From the NCBI GenBank assembly GCA_003224525.1, contig QHZB01000232.1:1-45819 (forward strand): a stretch of 45,819 bases of DNA, in the 5' to 3' direction. Source of the DNA: Acidobacteriota bacterium (lineage in GTDB: Bacteria; Acidobacteriota; Terriglobia; Acidiferrales; UBA7541). Positions 26,667 to 36,267 of this stretch are shown one piece after another. Positions within the stretch are counted from its first letter, which is position 1. Every line of letters starts with the position of its first letter. A program made the translations under genes and the position numbers. The notes under the pieces are model-generated. The model had not been told where the DNA came from. It was given only the letters and a program-made list of their open reading frames with translations, and searched no databases.

Positions 26667-27536
26667 TTATCTGGCTGCCGAGGTCAGGCGGCGCGAGACG
26701 TAGTCGGCGACGTAGGCGTCGAAAAGATCGTTGAGGCGTTCGCAGACCGGACCGGGAGCGGGGATTTTGGTGCCGGCAATTTCGCCGACGCTGATGAGAT
26801 TGCGGTTTGTGGAGGAGATAAAGACTTCGTCGGCGGAGTAGAGGTCTTCGGGACGAAGCGCCTGCTCCAGGACGGAAACGCCGGCTTCCGGTGCAATTTC
26901 CATGAGGATGCCGCGGGTGACGCCTTCGAGGCAGCCGGAGTTGAGCGGGGGCGTGAGCACCTTGCTGTCTTTGACGGCGAAGATGTTTGCGGACGTGCAT
27001 TCGGCAACTTCGCCGCGCTCGTTGAGCACCACGACTTCGTCGAAACCTTCCTTCGCTGCTTCCGCAACGGCCCAGACATTGTTGAGCCAGGAAATGCTCT
27101 TAACGCCGGCCAGAGGAGACGCGGCGTGGCGGCTGTTTTCGCGGAGCGCGAGGCGCACGGTTTCGCGATGTTCGGGGAGGCCGGCGGTGTAAATGATGAG
27201 GTCGACCTGTGATTGCTTTTCGTCGCTCTGCCAGTAGCCGACGGTGTTGTAGACGAAATAGATGCGCGCGCAACCTTCGGTTACTTTGTTGGCGCGAATG
27301 ACTTCGTGGAGATGGACGCGCACTTTGGCCGCGCTGTAGGGCATGGGGAGGCGGGTGAGGTTGGCGTCTTTTTCCAGGCGGCGCCAGTGGCGCTCGTAGG
27401 CGAAGGCTTCGCCGCGGGAGATGCGCAGCGTCGTGAAGATGCCCCAGCCGCAGATTAGACCGGCCTGTCCGGGAGAAAGGCGAACTTTCTCGATGGGCAG
27501 CAGGCTGTCGTTGTGAAAGACGTTCGAGTGAATCAC
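26667..27536 (-). CDS. class IV PLP aminotransferase / aminodeoxychorismate lyase-like
   Basis: The 289-residue protein has the fold-type IV layout: GWGIFTTLRISRGEAFAYERH near the N-terminus, the PLP lysine in GVKSISWLNNV (about residue 144), and the cofactor-binding ERGEVAECTSANIFAV segment, followed by GCLEGVTRGILMEIA. Branched-chain aminotransferase, D-amino-acid aminotransferase and aminodeoxychorismate lyase (PabC) share these features. The length and the EGVTRG pattern fit PabC or a general class-IV enzyme, and sequence alone does not decide. No pab or ilv genes are adjacent. Start at 27536 gives a complete N-terminus. Confidence 0.85.
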   Translation of the reverse strand: MIHSNVFHNDSLLPIEKVRLSPGQAGLICGWGIFTTLRISRGEAFAYERHWRRLEKDANLTRLPMPYSAAKVRVHLHEVIRANKVTEGCARIYFVYNTVGYWQSDEKQSQVDLIIYTAGLPEHRETVRLALRENSRHAASPLAGVKSISWLNNVWAVAEAAKEGFDEVVVLNERGEVAECTSANIFAVKDSKVLTPPLNSGCLEGVTRGILMEIAPEAGVSVLEQALRPEDLYSADEVFISSTNRNLISVGEIAGTKIPAPGPVCERLNDLFDAYVADYVSRRLTSAAR

Positions 27537-27641
27537 CTAAGCCTCACGAAAAGAGTTCGAAACTGCCTTCTATTGTATCCGAAAACCATATTTTGAACCG
27601 GGGAGGAGAGAAACCGCTGCCGCTCAACCAGAGGGAAAATA

Positions 27642-27669
27642 ACGAGGGCGGCCCGAAGCCCGCCCTCGT
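27642..27669 (-). terminator. rho-independent terminator of the TonB-receptor gene
   Basis: On the minus strand, ACGAGGGCGG pairs perfectly with CCGCCCTCGT. The apex holds a C(TTCG)G tetraloop after one G-G mismatch, and TATTTT follows. It begins 21 bp after the stop codon at 27690. Confidence 0.85.
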
Positions 27670-27689
27670 CGGAAAGTTCTTCTTGATTG

Positions 27690-30600
27690 CTAGAAGCGCA
27701 GCTTCAAAGCAAGTTGTAGCTGGCGGGAAGATCCGGCATCCGCCGTCGGGAAGCGTGTGGCCGTAATCGCTCCGAACGAAGAACTGATGATCTTGGGTCC
27801 CGTGGGGCTTGCCGGGTTTGTTACGTAGATGAGGGAACTGCTAGTGAATCCGGTGAACGGGCCGGGCTGGGCAAAATTCGGATGGTTGAGGACATCAAAG
27901 GCGTCGACACGAAATTGCAGGTTGAATCGCTCTGTAAGCTTCGTGTTCTTCACAACGGCAAAATCCACATCGGTAAATCCAGGACCTGTGAAAGCATTGC
28001 GTCCGAGATTGCCGAATCCGGTCTGCGCGTTATCCGCAACCGGGAAAGCCGCCGCAGCACTGGAGAGATCGAACCAGTGCGCCGGATCGCCCGTCACCAC
28101 GAGAGGCGCAAAAATGGCCGGACGCACGGTGTTTCCCACACCGTTGAGCGTGGCCGTAGCGAGGACGATGTTAAAGGGATTGCCGGTTTGCGTTGTGACG
28201 ATGGAGGCGACTTCCCACCCAGCTACCAGCCGGTTGCCTTTGAACGGCAGTTCATAGATGGCGTTGGCCACGAACCGATGGCGCACGTCAAAATCCGAAC
28301 TTCCGCGTTCGCCGGGAACATTGGTGCTGTCCTGCATGACCACGGCTTCCGCATTGCGGGAGTTGTCGTCAATCGAATGGGAGTACGTGTAAGAGGCGTT
28401 GAACTGCAAGCCGTGTGAAAAGCGCCGATTGGCCGTGACCCAGAGAGCGTGGTAGATGGAATTGCTCGAGGAGTCGCGCTGGTTGATGATCGGCCCGAGG
28501 CCCGTGAGGGGAAGAATCGAGCCTTGCAGCACTTTGAAGGGCCTGGTGAGGGCGTTGCCGGGAACGGTAGGCTGATTCAGATTCCGATCGATCTCCAGAT
28601 GAGTTCCCTTGACCCCGAAATAGCCGACCATGATTCCCGTATCTTTCGTGATCTGATGCTGGACGTTCAGATTCCACGACTGCATGTTGGCGTTGCGGAA
28701 ATCATGGTTAACGGTTAGTGGCGTAATGCTGGATGGAGTTCCGCTGAAGAGCGGACCGAGAGTCGAGACCGGCGCGGGAGCCGCCGCCGGAAAATTGGCG
28801 CTGATGGGAAACGCAAATGGAGGATTGGAGGCCAATGCGGTAATCAGGCCGGTGATGGGCTGATCCACTTGATAGCCGTAGCCGCCTCGTATGATGGTCT
28901 TGCCGTTATGAAAAGTGTCCCAGGCAAAGCCCACCCGGGGCTGAAAGTTTCTTGAGTTCTGGTTGTAAATACTGTCGAGGCCGGCGCCGACGCGTAACAG
29001 GGAATCGGTCGCCGGGTCAAACACCACGAATCGGTTCATGGCTTCGCCGGGGGTCATGTTCCAGGCATAGCGAAGCCCGAGTTCCAGGGTCACGGAAGGC
29101 ATTACCTTGTAGCTGTCCTGGGCGAAGAAATCCAGGGCATTGGCGGTGATGCGGCTCGCTACATTTCCGATTGTGCGCGCAGCGGAGTCCACATTGCCAT
29201 TGATGAAGTTGGTTGTATTGTTAAAGATCAATTGTCCCGGATCGTTGTTAAAATTATTGTTCCGGAAGTTACGGAATTCGCCCCCGAACTTAAAGGAGTG
29301 GCGGCCGCGAATGTAATTCAAAGTGTCGCCGAGTACGGCGGTCAGATCGCCGCGGCCTTGCGGGAAGTTCCGCTCGGCGCCGAAAACAAGCCCCAAATCC
29401 TGGATTCGGATCACGGGAACGAACTGCATATTGGGACCCAGCGCACCCCCAAGATTGATGCTGGCCGGAGACGTCGGATTGTTAGGGCTGAAGAGAATGT
29501 GAATGCGGTTCACACCCAAGCGAACCTCGTTCACCAAGGTAGAAGAGAAAACGTGAGTCTCGCCGAGGGTGAAAACCTGGCGGTGGCCCTGTCGGGTGTC
29601 CCCGAACCCCGGAATGTTGGCGCCCTGCGTAGGCTCCTGGCGAAGATCGTTTTGATTGGCGTAATAGCCATGGATGCGATCCGAATTGCCGATGTTGTGG
29701 CTGATATCAGCGGTACCCTGATCAATGTTGACAGGAGCCGTAGCCGAGCCGAAGAAAGCTGGCGACGCACCGATCACGCCGTTGGCGGCCGGAATGAGGG
29801 TGAGGAGGCCCTGCGCAGCAGCGCTGCCGGAAGTCTGAATCTGGGTACGTTGCGCGTCCGAGAGAACCTGGTTGGCAGTGCTGAGCCCCTGGCGGTGACG
29901 GAGGCCTTCATAACTCAGGAAAAAATAGGTCTTACCGCGTTTGATCGGTCCGCCGAAATCGCCACCAAACTGATTGCGCTTCAGAAGCGACTGCGGATTT
30001 GGCGCGCCGGTTGACGTAAACTGCGGATTGAAGAAATTGCGCGCGTCGAACCAGTTATTCCGCAGATAGTCGTAAGCCTCACCGTGAAACTGTTCCGTGC
30101 CCGAACGTGTGGCGATGTTTACGATGGATCCGGAATTCCGTCCGTATTCGGCGCTATAGGTGGAGTTGTCGATCTTGAATTCAGAAACCGTGTTGATTGT
30201 GGGCTGAAAGGTCACCTGATTCTGTACCATGTCATTCAGGTTGATGCCATTGATCATGAAATTGATGGCGTCTTCGCGGCCGCCGGCGGTGTTAAATGCG
30301 AAAGATCCTTGACCGCGAAGCGGCGCCGTGAGGAACCCGTTGGATGGTGGAGTCACCGTGCCGGGAACGAGTAGGGCCAAATCAACGAAGTGCCGGCCGT
30401 TCAAGGGGATTTCCTGAACCACGTTTTGATTGATCACCTGGCCCACGCTCATGGTCGTCGACTCAATGACCGCCTGCGTACCTTCCACAATGACAATCGC
30501 ATCTGAGGTAGAGATTCTTAAGCCGAAGTTCTGGACCGCGTTCTGGCTTACGTCCAGGATCACGCCATTCGCGATGGAGTGCTGGAATCCCTGCATCTGG

Positions 30601-30848
30601 ACTTCAACACTGTAACTGCCAGGTGGCAACGCAGGTACTTCGTAATACCCTTCGGAATTGCTCGCGACGGTTCGTTCAATGCCGAGGGCAGAATTCTTCA
30701 CGACTACCTTGGCGCCTGCTATTACTGCGCCGCTCTCGTCGGTTACCGTGCCCTTGATGCTTGCCGTTGTTTGCGCAAAGGCGGCACTACTCAAGCTACT
30801 CAGCGCGAAAACAAACAAACAGAGGCGTAGGAAAATTTTCCGTGTCAT
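27690..30848 (-). CDS. Oar-like TonB-dependent outer-membrane receptor
   Basis: The start at 30848 is chosen over 31007: GAGGGG lies 8 bp upstream and the protein then opens with a signal peptide (IFLRLCLFVFALSSLSSAAF, cleavage after AFAQ). A carboxypeptidase-regulatory-like domain follows (SIKGTVTDESGAVIAGAKV, about residues 28-105), then the plug with LNGRHFVDLALLVPG and a large beta barrel ending in the outer-membrane signature QLQLALKLRF. At 1052 residues it matches the Oar/adhesin-type receptors expanded in Acidobacteriota, thought to import oligosaccharides or peptides. It is a single gene with its own terminator, not paired with a SusD-like gene. Confidence 0.92.
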   Translation of the reverse strand: MTRKIFLRLCLFVFALSSLSSAAFAQTTASIKGTVTDESGAVIAGAKVVVKNSALGIERTVASNSEGYYEVPALPPGSYSVEVQMQGFQHSIANGVILDVSQNAVQNFGLRISTSDAIVIVEGTQAVIESTTMSVGQVINQNVVQEIPLNGRHFVDLALLVPGTVTPPSNGFLTAPLRGQGSFAFNTAGGREDAINFMINGINLNDMVQNQVTFQPTINTVSEFKIDNSTYSAEYGRNSGSIVNIATRSGTEQFHGEAYDYLRNNWFDARNFFNPQFTSTGAPNPQSLLKRNQFGGDFGGPIKRGKTYFFLSYEGLRHRQGLSTANQVLSDAQRTQIQTSGSAAAQGLLTLIPAANGVIGASPAFFGSATAPVNIDQGTADISHNIGNSDRIHGYYANQNDLRQEPTQGANIPGFGDTRQGHRQVFTLGETHVFSSTLVNEVRLGVNRIHILFSPNNPTSPASINLGGALGPNMQFVPVIRIQDLGLVFGAERNFPQGRGDLTAVLGDTLNYIRGRHSFKFGGEFRNFRNNNFNNDPGQLIFNNTTNFINGNVDSAARTIGNVASRITANALDFFAQDSYKVMPSVTLELGLRYAWNMTPGEAMNRFVVFDPATDSLLRVGAGLDSIYNQNSRNFQPRVGFAWDTFHNGKTIIRGGYGYQVDQPITGLITALASNPPFAFPISANFPAAAPAPVSTLGPLFSGTPSSITPLTVNHDFRNANMQSWNLNVQHQITKDTGIMVGYFGVKGTHLEIDRNLNQPTVPGNALTRPFKVLQGSILPLTGLGPIINQRDSSSNSIYHALWVTANRRFSHGLQFNASYTYSHSIDDNSRNAEAVVMQDSTNVPGERGSSDFDVRHRFVANAIYELPFKGNRLVAGWEVASIVTTQTGNPFNIVLATATLNGVGNTVRPAIFAPLVVTGDPAHWFDLSSAAAAFPVADNAQTGFGNLGRNAFTGPGFTDVDFAVVKNTKLTERFNLQFRVDAFDVLNHPNFAQPGPFTGFTSSSLIYVTNPASPTGPKIISSSFGAITATRFPTADAGSSRQLQLALKLRF

Positions 30849-31400
30849 TGATGATCCCCTCGAAGCAACAACCATGGCTTTATTCCTCCCAAGTAAGAAG
30901 CGAGACCGGAAGAGCACAGTGAATATTCCTTGGCGCGATTTCGCGGTGCTGGCCTGGAAAAATGCACCGCGGAAGTGGCACAGTCCAATGCAACTCCTTG
31001 TAAGCAATCAGAACTCACTCATGCGGGACGTGTGGGGTCCCTCGTTGGATGGTTCGCAATCTCAATGCCAGACGGAGAGGGGATAATTCCGCCAAGAAAG
31101 TCAGCTATGTCAATGGCTTATGAAAGTAGCGGGGTATATAAGAACGCTGGTAGCAACTTGGGGTACCAAAAACGGAAGCCACTTATTGAATCTCGTAGGT
31201 GCTTTACAAGTTGTTTAGAATAATTCTGTTAGCCGTAAATCAGCGAAACCGATCATCGCATATCCATCGAGAAGTGGCAGTCCAACAGACCCAGTGAGGG
31301 GGAGGGGCTCAACTTTCGCGGATGGAGAGTCCCAGTGTAGTAAGCGGACAAAGGTTATTCCGGCAGGCGTGCTGGTGAAATCCGTTCTAGGCGAAAATTT
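30849..31400. other. intergenic region upstream of the TonB receptor
   Basis: This 552-bp stretch separates the start of the receptor from the stop of the LysM gene, both leftward. A-T rich words near 31210-31230 (TTTAGAATAATTC) may include the promoter, but no -35/-10 pair is convincing. No gene or repeat is supported. Confidence 0.35.
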
Positions 31401-32426
31401 CTACGGCTTGCAGCTGGCCGGCAGGAGCAGCAATTGGCCTTCGTAGATGACGTTTGCATCGTGGACGGCCGGATTCGCATGAGCGATACAGGACCAGTAG
31501 GAGGCGTGACCGAGCTGGGTTTGCGCGATCTTTGACAGCGTGTCGCCCTTGCGAACGGTAATTTTTGTCGCCGTCCGGAGAGAAGAGACTACCGCCGGCA
31601 AGTAGATTTGGGAGCCCGCCACGATGTGGTTGGCGTCAACGATGCCCGGATTGACGGCCAGGAGGTCGTGCCAGCGGAGACCTTTGCCGAGGTTCTGTTG
31701 TGCGAGTCTCCAGAGGGAGTCCCCGGGCCTTGCCGTCACGACACTTAATTTTGCCGGAGCCGCGGGAACGATGGGCGCTGCCGGCTGCGAAGGCGTTACC
31801 CGAACGGCAGGCGCACGCGAAGGCATCACGAGCGCAGGAGCCGAAAAGAAAACCTTTGGGCGCTCGAAGGGCGAGCGCTTCACCGGTGGTTGGTAAGGAG
31901 CGAAGCGCGGCGGAGCAGGTTTGGAAAACGGCGGACGCAGCTGCATCATCAGAGGTTTAGGTGCAGCGAGCACCGGTGTATCGGCAAAGGGAAGGTGGAA
32001 CTCTGCGGACTGCTGAAGCTTCTGCGACTGCTTCTGTTTGCGGAAACGACGAGCGACGTCACCGAGGGGAGCGTCAGGGGGAAGTGACTGCGCGTCGACA
32101 GCTTCCTGGGCTTTTTCCGCCGAAGGAGGAGCCAACTGATTTTTCTTTGCCTCCACCTGAGCGCGATCTTCCGGCGTGAGGATCCGATCGCGCTTTAGAT
32201 CCTGCTCGGTGTACACGTGCTTGGATTTCTTCTGCTTACTTTCCTTCTGGGCGCGTTCCTGACGAGCCGCTTCCGCGACGTCCTGAGCGGAGCATTGCGT
32301 GACGCCAAAAACGGCGCAGGATACAAATACAATTCCGGGTAAGCACAAACTAAGGCACCGGCGCGAGAGCCTTGCGGCTGTCGAGGGGCCAGTCACGAGA
32401 GGAGTTTCGAGATCAGTTCGTAGCAT
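31401..32426 (-). CDS. secreted protein with two LysM domains
   Basis: The start at 32426 (MLRTDLETPL) is preferred because a TATAAT box at 32468-32463 would leave the upstream ATG at 32453 without a leader. The 341-residue product has an N-terminal hydrophobic export signal (LPGIVFVSCAVFGV), a charged Lys/Gln-rich segment, a proline-rich linker and two C-terminal LysM modules (TARPGDSLWRLAQQNLG with AGSQIYLP, and VRKGDTLSKIAQTQLG with EGQLLLLP). LysM binds peptidoglycan, so a cell-wall-attached periplasmic role is expected. No catalytic domain is present. The second module has an extra cysteine pair (WSCIAH, PASCKP) that may form a disulfide. Confidence 0.85.
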   Translation of the reverse strand: MLRTDLETPLVTGPSTAARLSRRCLSLCLPGIVFVSCAVFGVTQCSAQDVAEAARQERAQKESKQKKSKHVYTEQDLKRDRILTPEDRAQVEAKKNQLAPPSAEKAQEAVDAQSLPPDAPLGDVARRFRKQKQSQKLQQSAEFHLPFADTPVLAAPKPLMMQLRPPFSKPAPPRFAPYQPPVKRSPFERPKVFFSAPALVMPSRAPAVRVTPSQPAAPIVPAAPAKLSVVTARPGDSLWRLAQQNLGKGLRWHDLLAVNPGIVDANHIVAGSQIYLPAVVSSLRTATKITVRKGDTLSKIAQTQLGHASYWSCIAHANPAVHDANVIYEGQLLLLPASCKP

Positions 32427-32462
32427 GTCAAACCGACCACGGGGGAACACCACTTAAGAAGA

Positions 32463-32468
32463 ATTATA
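32463..32468 (-). promoter_or_regulatory. extended -10 box for the LysM gene
   Basis: On the minus strand TGTATAAT reads as an extended -10 (TATAAT at 32468-32463). The -35 region (TGCCCA-like) is weak, as tolerated by extended -10 promoters. Transcription would start near 32456. Confidence 0.45.
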
Positions 32469-32776
32469 CAGAAAGAGGCCGCATTTGGGCACCGAATTTT
32501 TTTCGTAGTTGCACTTAGGGCTGCCTGAAAAGAAACCCTCCGATTTTCCCTGCACCGCCTGACAGTTCTCCGTCACTTTGAAGAACTTGTTCAGCAGACC
32601 CTACGAAACATTCTCCAGCAAGTCTGCATTCTTTCTTTATTTCATTTGAGGACTGACGGACCTCTGTTGCGTTATGATTTGCACCCAGGTGATTCCGCGC
32701 GGCGGTCAGCTGCGTTTCCGCAGTGCCTGGCACTGTGTTTGCTCACACCTGGAGCCCGGCAAGGAGTACAGGAACA

Positions 32777-34873
32777 ATGAGCAGCAAGCAAGGCTTTTCA
32801 CGCCGACAGTTCGTTTCTTCGGCCATCTCTACCGCCGCGGCTTCTTGCTTGCCGATCGGACGGGACCTCTTCACAGATCTTGCAACTCCCAACAGTGGAA
32901 CACGTGAAATCGCTCAAGACTCCCCAGTTGTTCTGACGACTACTCCTTCTTGGCGGGACCAGGGCATTCTCAACCTCACAAAGTCGCCGTACGCCAAACT
33001 GAGGAACGTACCGGCGCATGCCGTCATGATCGAAAATGGTTTTTGGGCGCAGCGCCGCGAAGTCAACGTCAACAAGAGCATTCCTTCCATGGGCAAGTTG
33101 CTAGAAGCCAACGGGCGGATGGACAATTTCCGCCGCCTCATCGGGAAGAGCCCTGCGGCGCAGCGCGGGCCGGTGTACTCCGATTCCGATGTTTACAAGT
33201 GGATGGAGGCCGCCGGCTTTGTTTTGCAATCCGGCGAGCGTCCCGAGCTCCGCACCGCGGTGGACAAAATCGCGAAGGACGTCGTGGGCGCGCAGCAGCC
33301 GAACGGATACTTGAACACCTATTTCGTCCGCGAACATGCAGCTGAACGAATGGAGCCGAAAACCCAGGAGTGGGGCCACGAGCTTTACAACATGGGCCAT
33401 TTCCTGCAGGGCGCCACGGCCTACTACCGGGCTACAGGCGACCGGACTTTACTCAACGCCGGAATCCGCTTCGTAAATGACTTCCTGCTATCCGATTTCG
33501 GTCCCGGCCCGGATAAGAAACCCCTGTACTCAGGCCATCCAGAAATGGAATTGGCTTTGGTCGAGCTATATCGAATGACCGGCGACAGACGACATCTCGA
33601 CCTTGCGGGCTACCTTCTCGCCGGCGACTCGCGGATTCACGTGAAGCGGCCTTGGGATGATGTCTATCATTTTTGCGGGACTCCCTTCACTTCGCGAACG
33701 CATCTCGAAGGTCACGCCGTGCGGGCCATGTACGCTTGCTGCGGCGCGGCCGACTATTACCTGGAAACCGGCGATCCCGCCTATTGGAAAACACTCGACG
33801 TTTTGTGGAAGGATCTCGTCACATCGCAAATGTACGTCACCGGTGGAGTCGGGGCGCGCAGCGACGGCGAAGCTTTCGGCGATCCTTTCGAATTGCCCAA
33901 CGCCCGGGCCTACGGGGAAAGTTGCGCGGCCATCGGAAACATGATGTGGAATTGGCGCATGCTCGCCGCCACGGGCGAAGCCAAATTCGCGGACGTGATC
34001 GAGCGCGCGCTCTATAACGGCATCAATTCCGGCATGTCCCTGGACGGCACACTCTACTGCTATCGCAATCCGCTGGCGTTTGATCCTTCCCATGGCGACA
34101 AAATTCGCAACGATTGGTACGACACGACCTGCTGTCCGCCGAATCTGGAACGCACCTTGGCCTCGCTGCCGGGATATTTTTACAGCACCAGTGGCGACGG
34201 CATTTATCTCCACCTCTTCGACAATTCTGAACTCGACTGGCATCTCGAGAGCGGTGGCGGCTTGAAAGTCCGCCAGAGAACAAATTATCCATGGGATGGC
34301 AGCGTGGAAATTGTCCTCACGCCCGCCGAACCCACCGAGTTCACGTTCTTCCTGCGCATCCCTGGATGGACTGACAGCGCGCAAGTCGGCGTCAATGGAA
34401 AGGCTGTCACAGGCGCCACTTCCGGCCAGTATCTTCCAATTCGCCGCCGCTGGTCCGCCGGCGACGTGATTCGCGTGCAATTTAATATGACACCCCAACT
34501 TCTCGAGGCCAACGCACAAATCGCCGAGAACAACGGCCGCGTGGCGGTTCAGCGCGGACCACTCGTGTACTGTTTGGAACAAATCGATCAGCCGGAAGGC
34601 GTGGCTTTGAAAGATGTGGCGTTGAGCCTGGGCCCGAAATCGGGGGCGCAATTCCAGGAAGAATTTCAGAAGGAGCTGCTTGGTGGAATCATCGTGCTGC
34701 GCCATGCAGGCGCGGATTACGGAGAGGCTGCGGAGCACGGCCTCCTCTACTTCCGCTATTCGAACGAGGCTCGAAAATCCAAGCCTCTCTCTCTAACTTT
34801 CATTCCGTATTACGCCTGGGCCAACCGCACCGCGACCCCTATGCAGGTTTGGACTCCCATATCGAAGACGTGA
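32777..34873 (+). CDS. GH127 beta-L-arabinofuranosidase-like glycoside hydrolase (DUF1680), exported
   Basis: The ATG at 32777 has AAGGAG about 10 bp upstream and opens a twin-arginine leader (FSRRQFVSSAISTAAASC); the longer frame from 32723 is rejected. The 698-residue protein has the GH127 (alpha/alpha)6 barrel (GYLNTYFV, HELYNMGHFLQGATAYYRAT, GHAVRAMYACCGAADYY). The zinc-thiolate catalytic set can be seen: Glu381-x-Cys383 in YGESCAAIGN and Cys452-Cys453 in DTTCCPPN, matching Glu338/Cys340/Cys417/Cys418 of HypBA1. A C-terminal beta-sandwich follows (FFLRIPGWTDSAQVGVNGKA). It probably removes terminal L-arabinofuranose from plant glycans in the periplasm. Confidence 0.93.
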   Translation: MSSKQGFSRRQFVSSAISTAAASCLPIGRDLFTDLATPNSGTREIAQDSPVVLTTTPSWRDQGILNLTKSPYAKLRNVPAHAVMIENGFWAQRREVNVNKSIPSMGKLLEANGRMDNFRRLIGKSPAAQRGPVYSDSDVYKWMEAAGFVLQSGERPELRTAVDKIAKDVVGAQQPNGYLNTYFVREHAAERMEPKTQEWGHELYNMGHFLQGATAYYRATGDRTLLNAGIRFVNDFLLSDFGPGPDKKPLYSGHPEMELALVELYRMTGDRRHLDLAGYLLAGDSRIHVKRPWDDVYHFCGTPFTSRTHLEGHAVRAMYACCGAADYYLETGDPAYWKTLDVLWKDLVTSQMYVTGGVGARSDGEAFGDPFELPNARAYGESCAAIGNMMWNWRMLAATGEAKFADVIERALYNGINSGMSLDGTLYCYRNPLAFDPSHGDKIRNDWYDTTCCPPNLERTLASLPGYFYSTSGDGIYLHLFDNSELDWHLESGGGLKVRQRTNYPWDGSVEIVLTPAEPTEFTFFLRIPGWTDSAQVGVNGKAVTGATSGQYLPIRRRWSAGDVIRVQFNMTPQLLEANAQIAENNGRVAVQRGPLVYCLEQIDQPEGVALKDVALSLGPKSGAQFQEEFQKELLGGIIVLRHAGADYGEAAEHGLLYFRYSNEARKSKPLSLTFIPYYAWANRTATPMQVWTPISKT

Positions 34874-35113
34874 ACCTTGAGCTGCAGCATAATTCCTGAG
34901 CCGGTAAAAGGTCGGCATAAAGCGGCGCCGAGGGTTCTTCCTTTCCCAAAATCCCGGTCGATTCTGGACCGCAGCCCACTTTCTGACAAGCCGACTAAGC
35001 GACCAAGTGGCTGTCGGATTCGAAGTGCTTTGTGCCGCCAGCTGCAAAGTGGCTCGCCATTGCGAAGCGAATAGGGTGGCATTCTTTCCGTAGCTATGCC
35101 GACCTCCCGATGC

Positions 35114-35139
35114 CGGCTATTCCGGGGCCGGAATAGCCG
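35114..35139. repeat. 26-bp near-perfect palindrome at integrase remnant
   Basis: CGGCTATTCCGG (35114-35125) and CCGGAATAGCCG (35128-35139) are perfect 12-bp inverted arms separated by GG. The recognisable integrase homology starts right at its right arm, so it marks a rearrangement boundary. It is not a terminator, having no T-run. Confidence 0.7.
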
Positions 35140-35443
35140 TAGAACGTTCGCAACCCTGCTAAAGGGCAGCGGTGAGGACGTTAAGACCACTCAGGAACTG
35201 ATGCGCCACGCGAACAGCAGATTGACGCTAGACGTGTACGCACAGGCTCTCACGCCCGCAAAGCGTGCAGCGCACCTGAAGGTGTTTCCAGCCCGACCAA
35301 AATTTGTGAACATATACACAAAAACCTTATCTAGAGCGGTTAGCCCGAGGTCTGGGGGTGTTGCCCTTGAGCGCGACGAGCTGTTACCCGGACGAGGTTT
35401 TCGATCAACGAGCTCCGGCGAAAGCAACGAAGAATCGGGTTAG
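35138..35443 (+). pseudogene. C-terminal remnant of a tyrosine recombinase (phage-type integrase)
   Basis: About 50 residues match the end of tyrosine recombinases: RRTFATLLKGSGEDVKTTQE, LMRHANSRLTLDVYAQAL and TPAKRAAHLKV. The conserved region around the second Arg, the HxN/H-type box (RHANSR) and the catalytic Tyr (DVYAQ) are recognisable, but the N-terminal domain and first catalytic Arg are missing and the upstream sequence is unrelated. The last 45 residues, after ARPKF, do not look native. It is thus a broken integrase, the main evidence that the 35-43 kb segment entered by site-specific recombination. Confidence 0.75.
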
Positions 35444-35689
35444 AAGGAGTCCCATTGCTGGCAACATAGCCTTGTTGCCATCGCAAACTGACTGTGGACG
35501 ACAAGAACCCGTGCTGTTAATTTCAAAGGAAAACAGGATTTTGGCGAACCCAGGACCAATTCAAAGCCCAAACCGATGCGCTCGGCCACTTCTGTCTGAA
35601 GCACGAAAGCGTGTCTTTGCGCGCCATTACAAGAAGTCTGATTCTTCCACGAAGAGCTCACGCCGACATTCTCGCGGCCAACGCGAGAA

Positions 35690-36160
35690 GTGACCAGTCA
35701 ACGACGAATTCGATTGTTCTTGGACTCGAACGTCCTCACCGGAGGCATTGTTTCTCGGTGGGGCCTCGACAAGGCCGCCCTGTCGCTGTGTGCGGCGCGA
35801 CTTTGCAGACTGGCCCTGGCGGAGGTTGTTCGCGATGAGGTAGAAGAGAATCTGTTGATCCACGCGGAGCGTTTGCCCTCTTTGGAAGCCAACGAGCTAA
35901 TTGAACACTATCGTCGGCTCGTCAAACTGACCAATCCTGAGATGGCCCCCTACCCGGGCGAGGCGCTTGTAAGGTCAAGCCGTCACCCGATCCGGCACGC
36001 CGCGGACGTCCCCATACTTCTTTCTGCTATGGCCAGCAAGCCGGACTGGTTGTTAACGCACAACACCAAGCATTTCACCCAGGCGGTCGCAAAGCGTACT
36101 GGACTGCGGATCACGACCCCTGCGGAGTTCTTCCGAACTCTGTCCTCATTACTGCGCTAG
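35690..36160 (+). CDS. PIN-domain protein (putative ribonuclease toxin)
   Basis: A 156-residue protein with a PIN fold: RLFLDSNVLTGG supplies the first metal-binding Asp, EVVRDEVEENLL the conserved Glu region, HAADVPILLSAM the next Asp, and DWLLTHNTKHF the last strand before the C-terminal helix. It begins with GTG overlapping the stop of an upstream frame (GTGA); that frame (ending ...SRRHSRGQREK) is not recognisable as an antitoxin, so the partner is uncertain or absent. The Shine-Dalgarno is weak. PIN proteins of this kind cleave RNA. Its place beside an integrase remnant suits a mobile-island stability gene. Confidence 0.7.
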   Translation: MTSQRRIRLFLDSNVLTGGIVSRWGLDKAALSLCAARLCRLALAEVVRDEVEENLLIHAERLPSLEANELIEHYRRLVKLTNPEMAPYPGEALVRSSRHPIRHAADVPILLSAMASKPDWLLTHNTKHFTQAVAKRTGLRITTPAEFFRTLSSLLR

Positions 36161-36267
36161 CCCAAGAGCAAAAACCTACGACAAAATAACGCGCGAGGAG
36201 CAGGCCCGGAAGGACGCGGCCAAACTCAGGTGAGGCGGGGGCACCCACTTTTTTGCGGACGATTCGC

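Noticed and set aside
33566-34738. 390-residue minus-strand frame
   Set aside because: Shadow of the GH127 gene; the plus-strand product has the full catalytic Glu/Cys set.
35358-35693. 111-residue frame ending at the PIN gene start as an antitoxin
   Set aside because: GTGA overlap is suggestive, but the sequence shows no DNA-binding motif, and its first half overlaps the integrase remnant in another frame.
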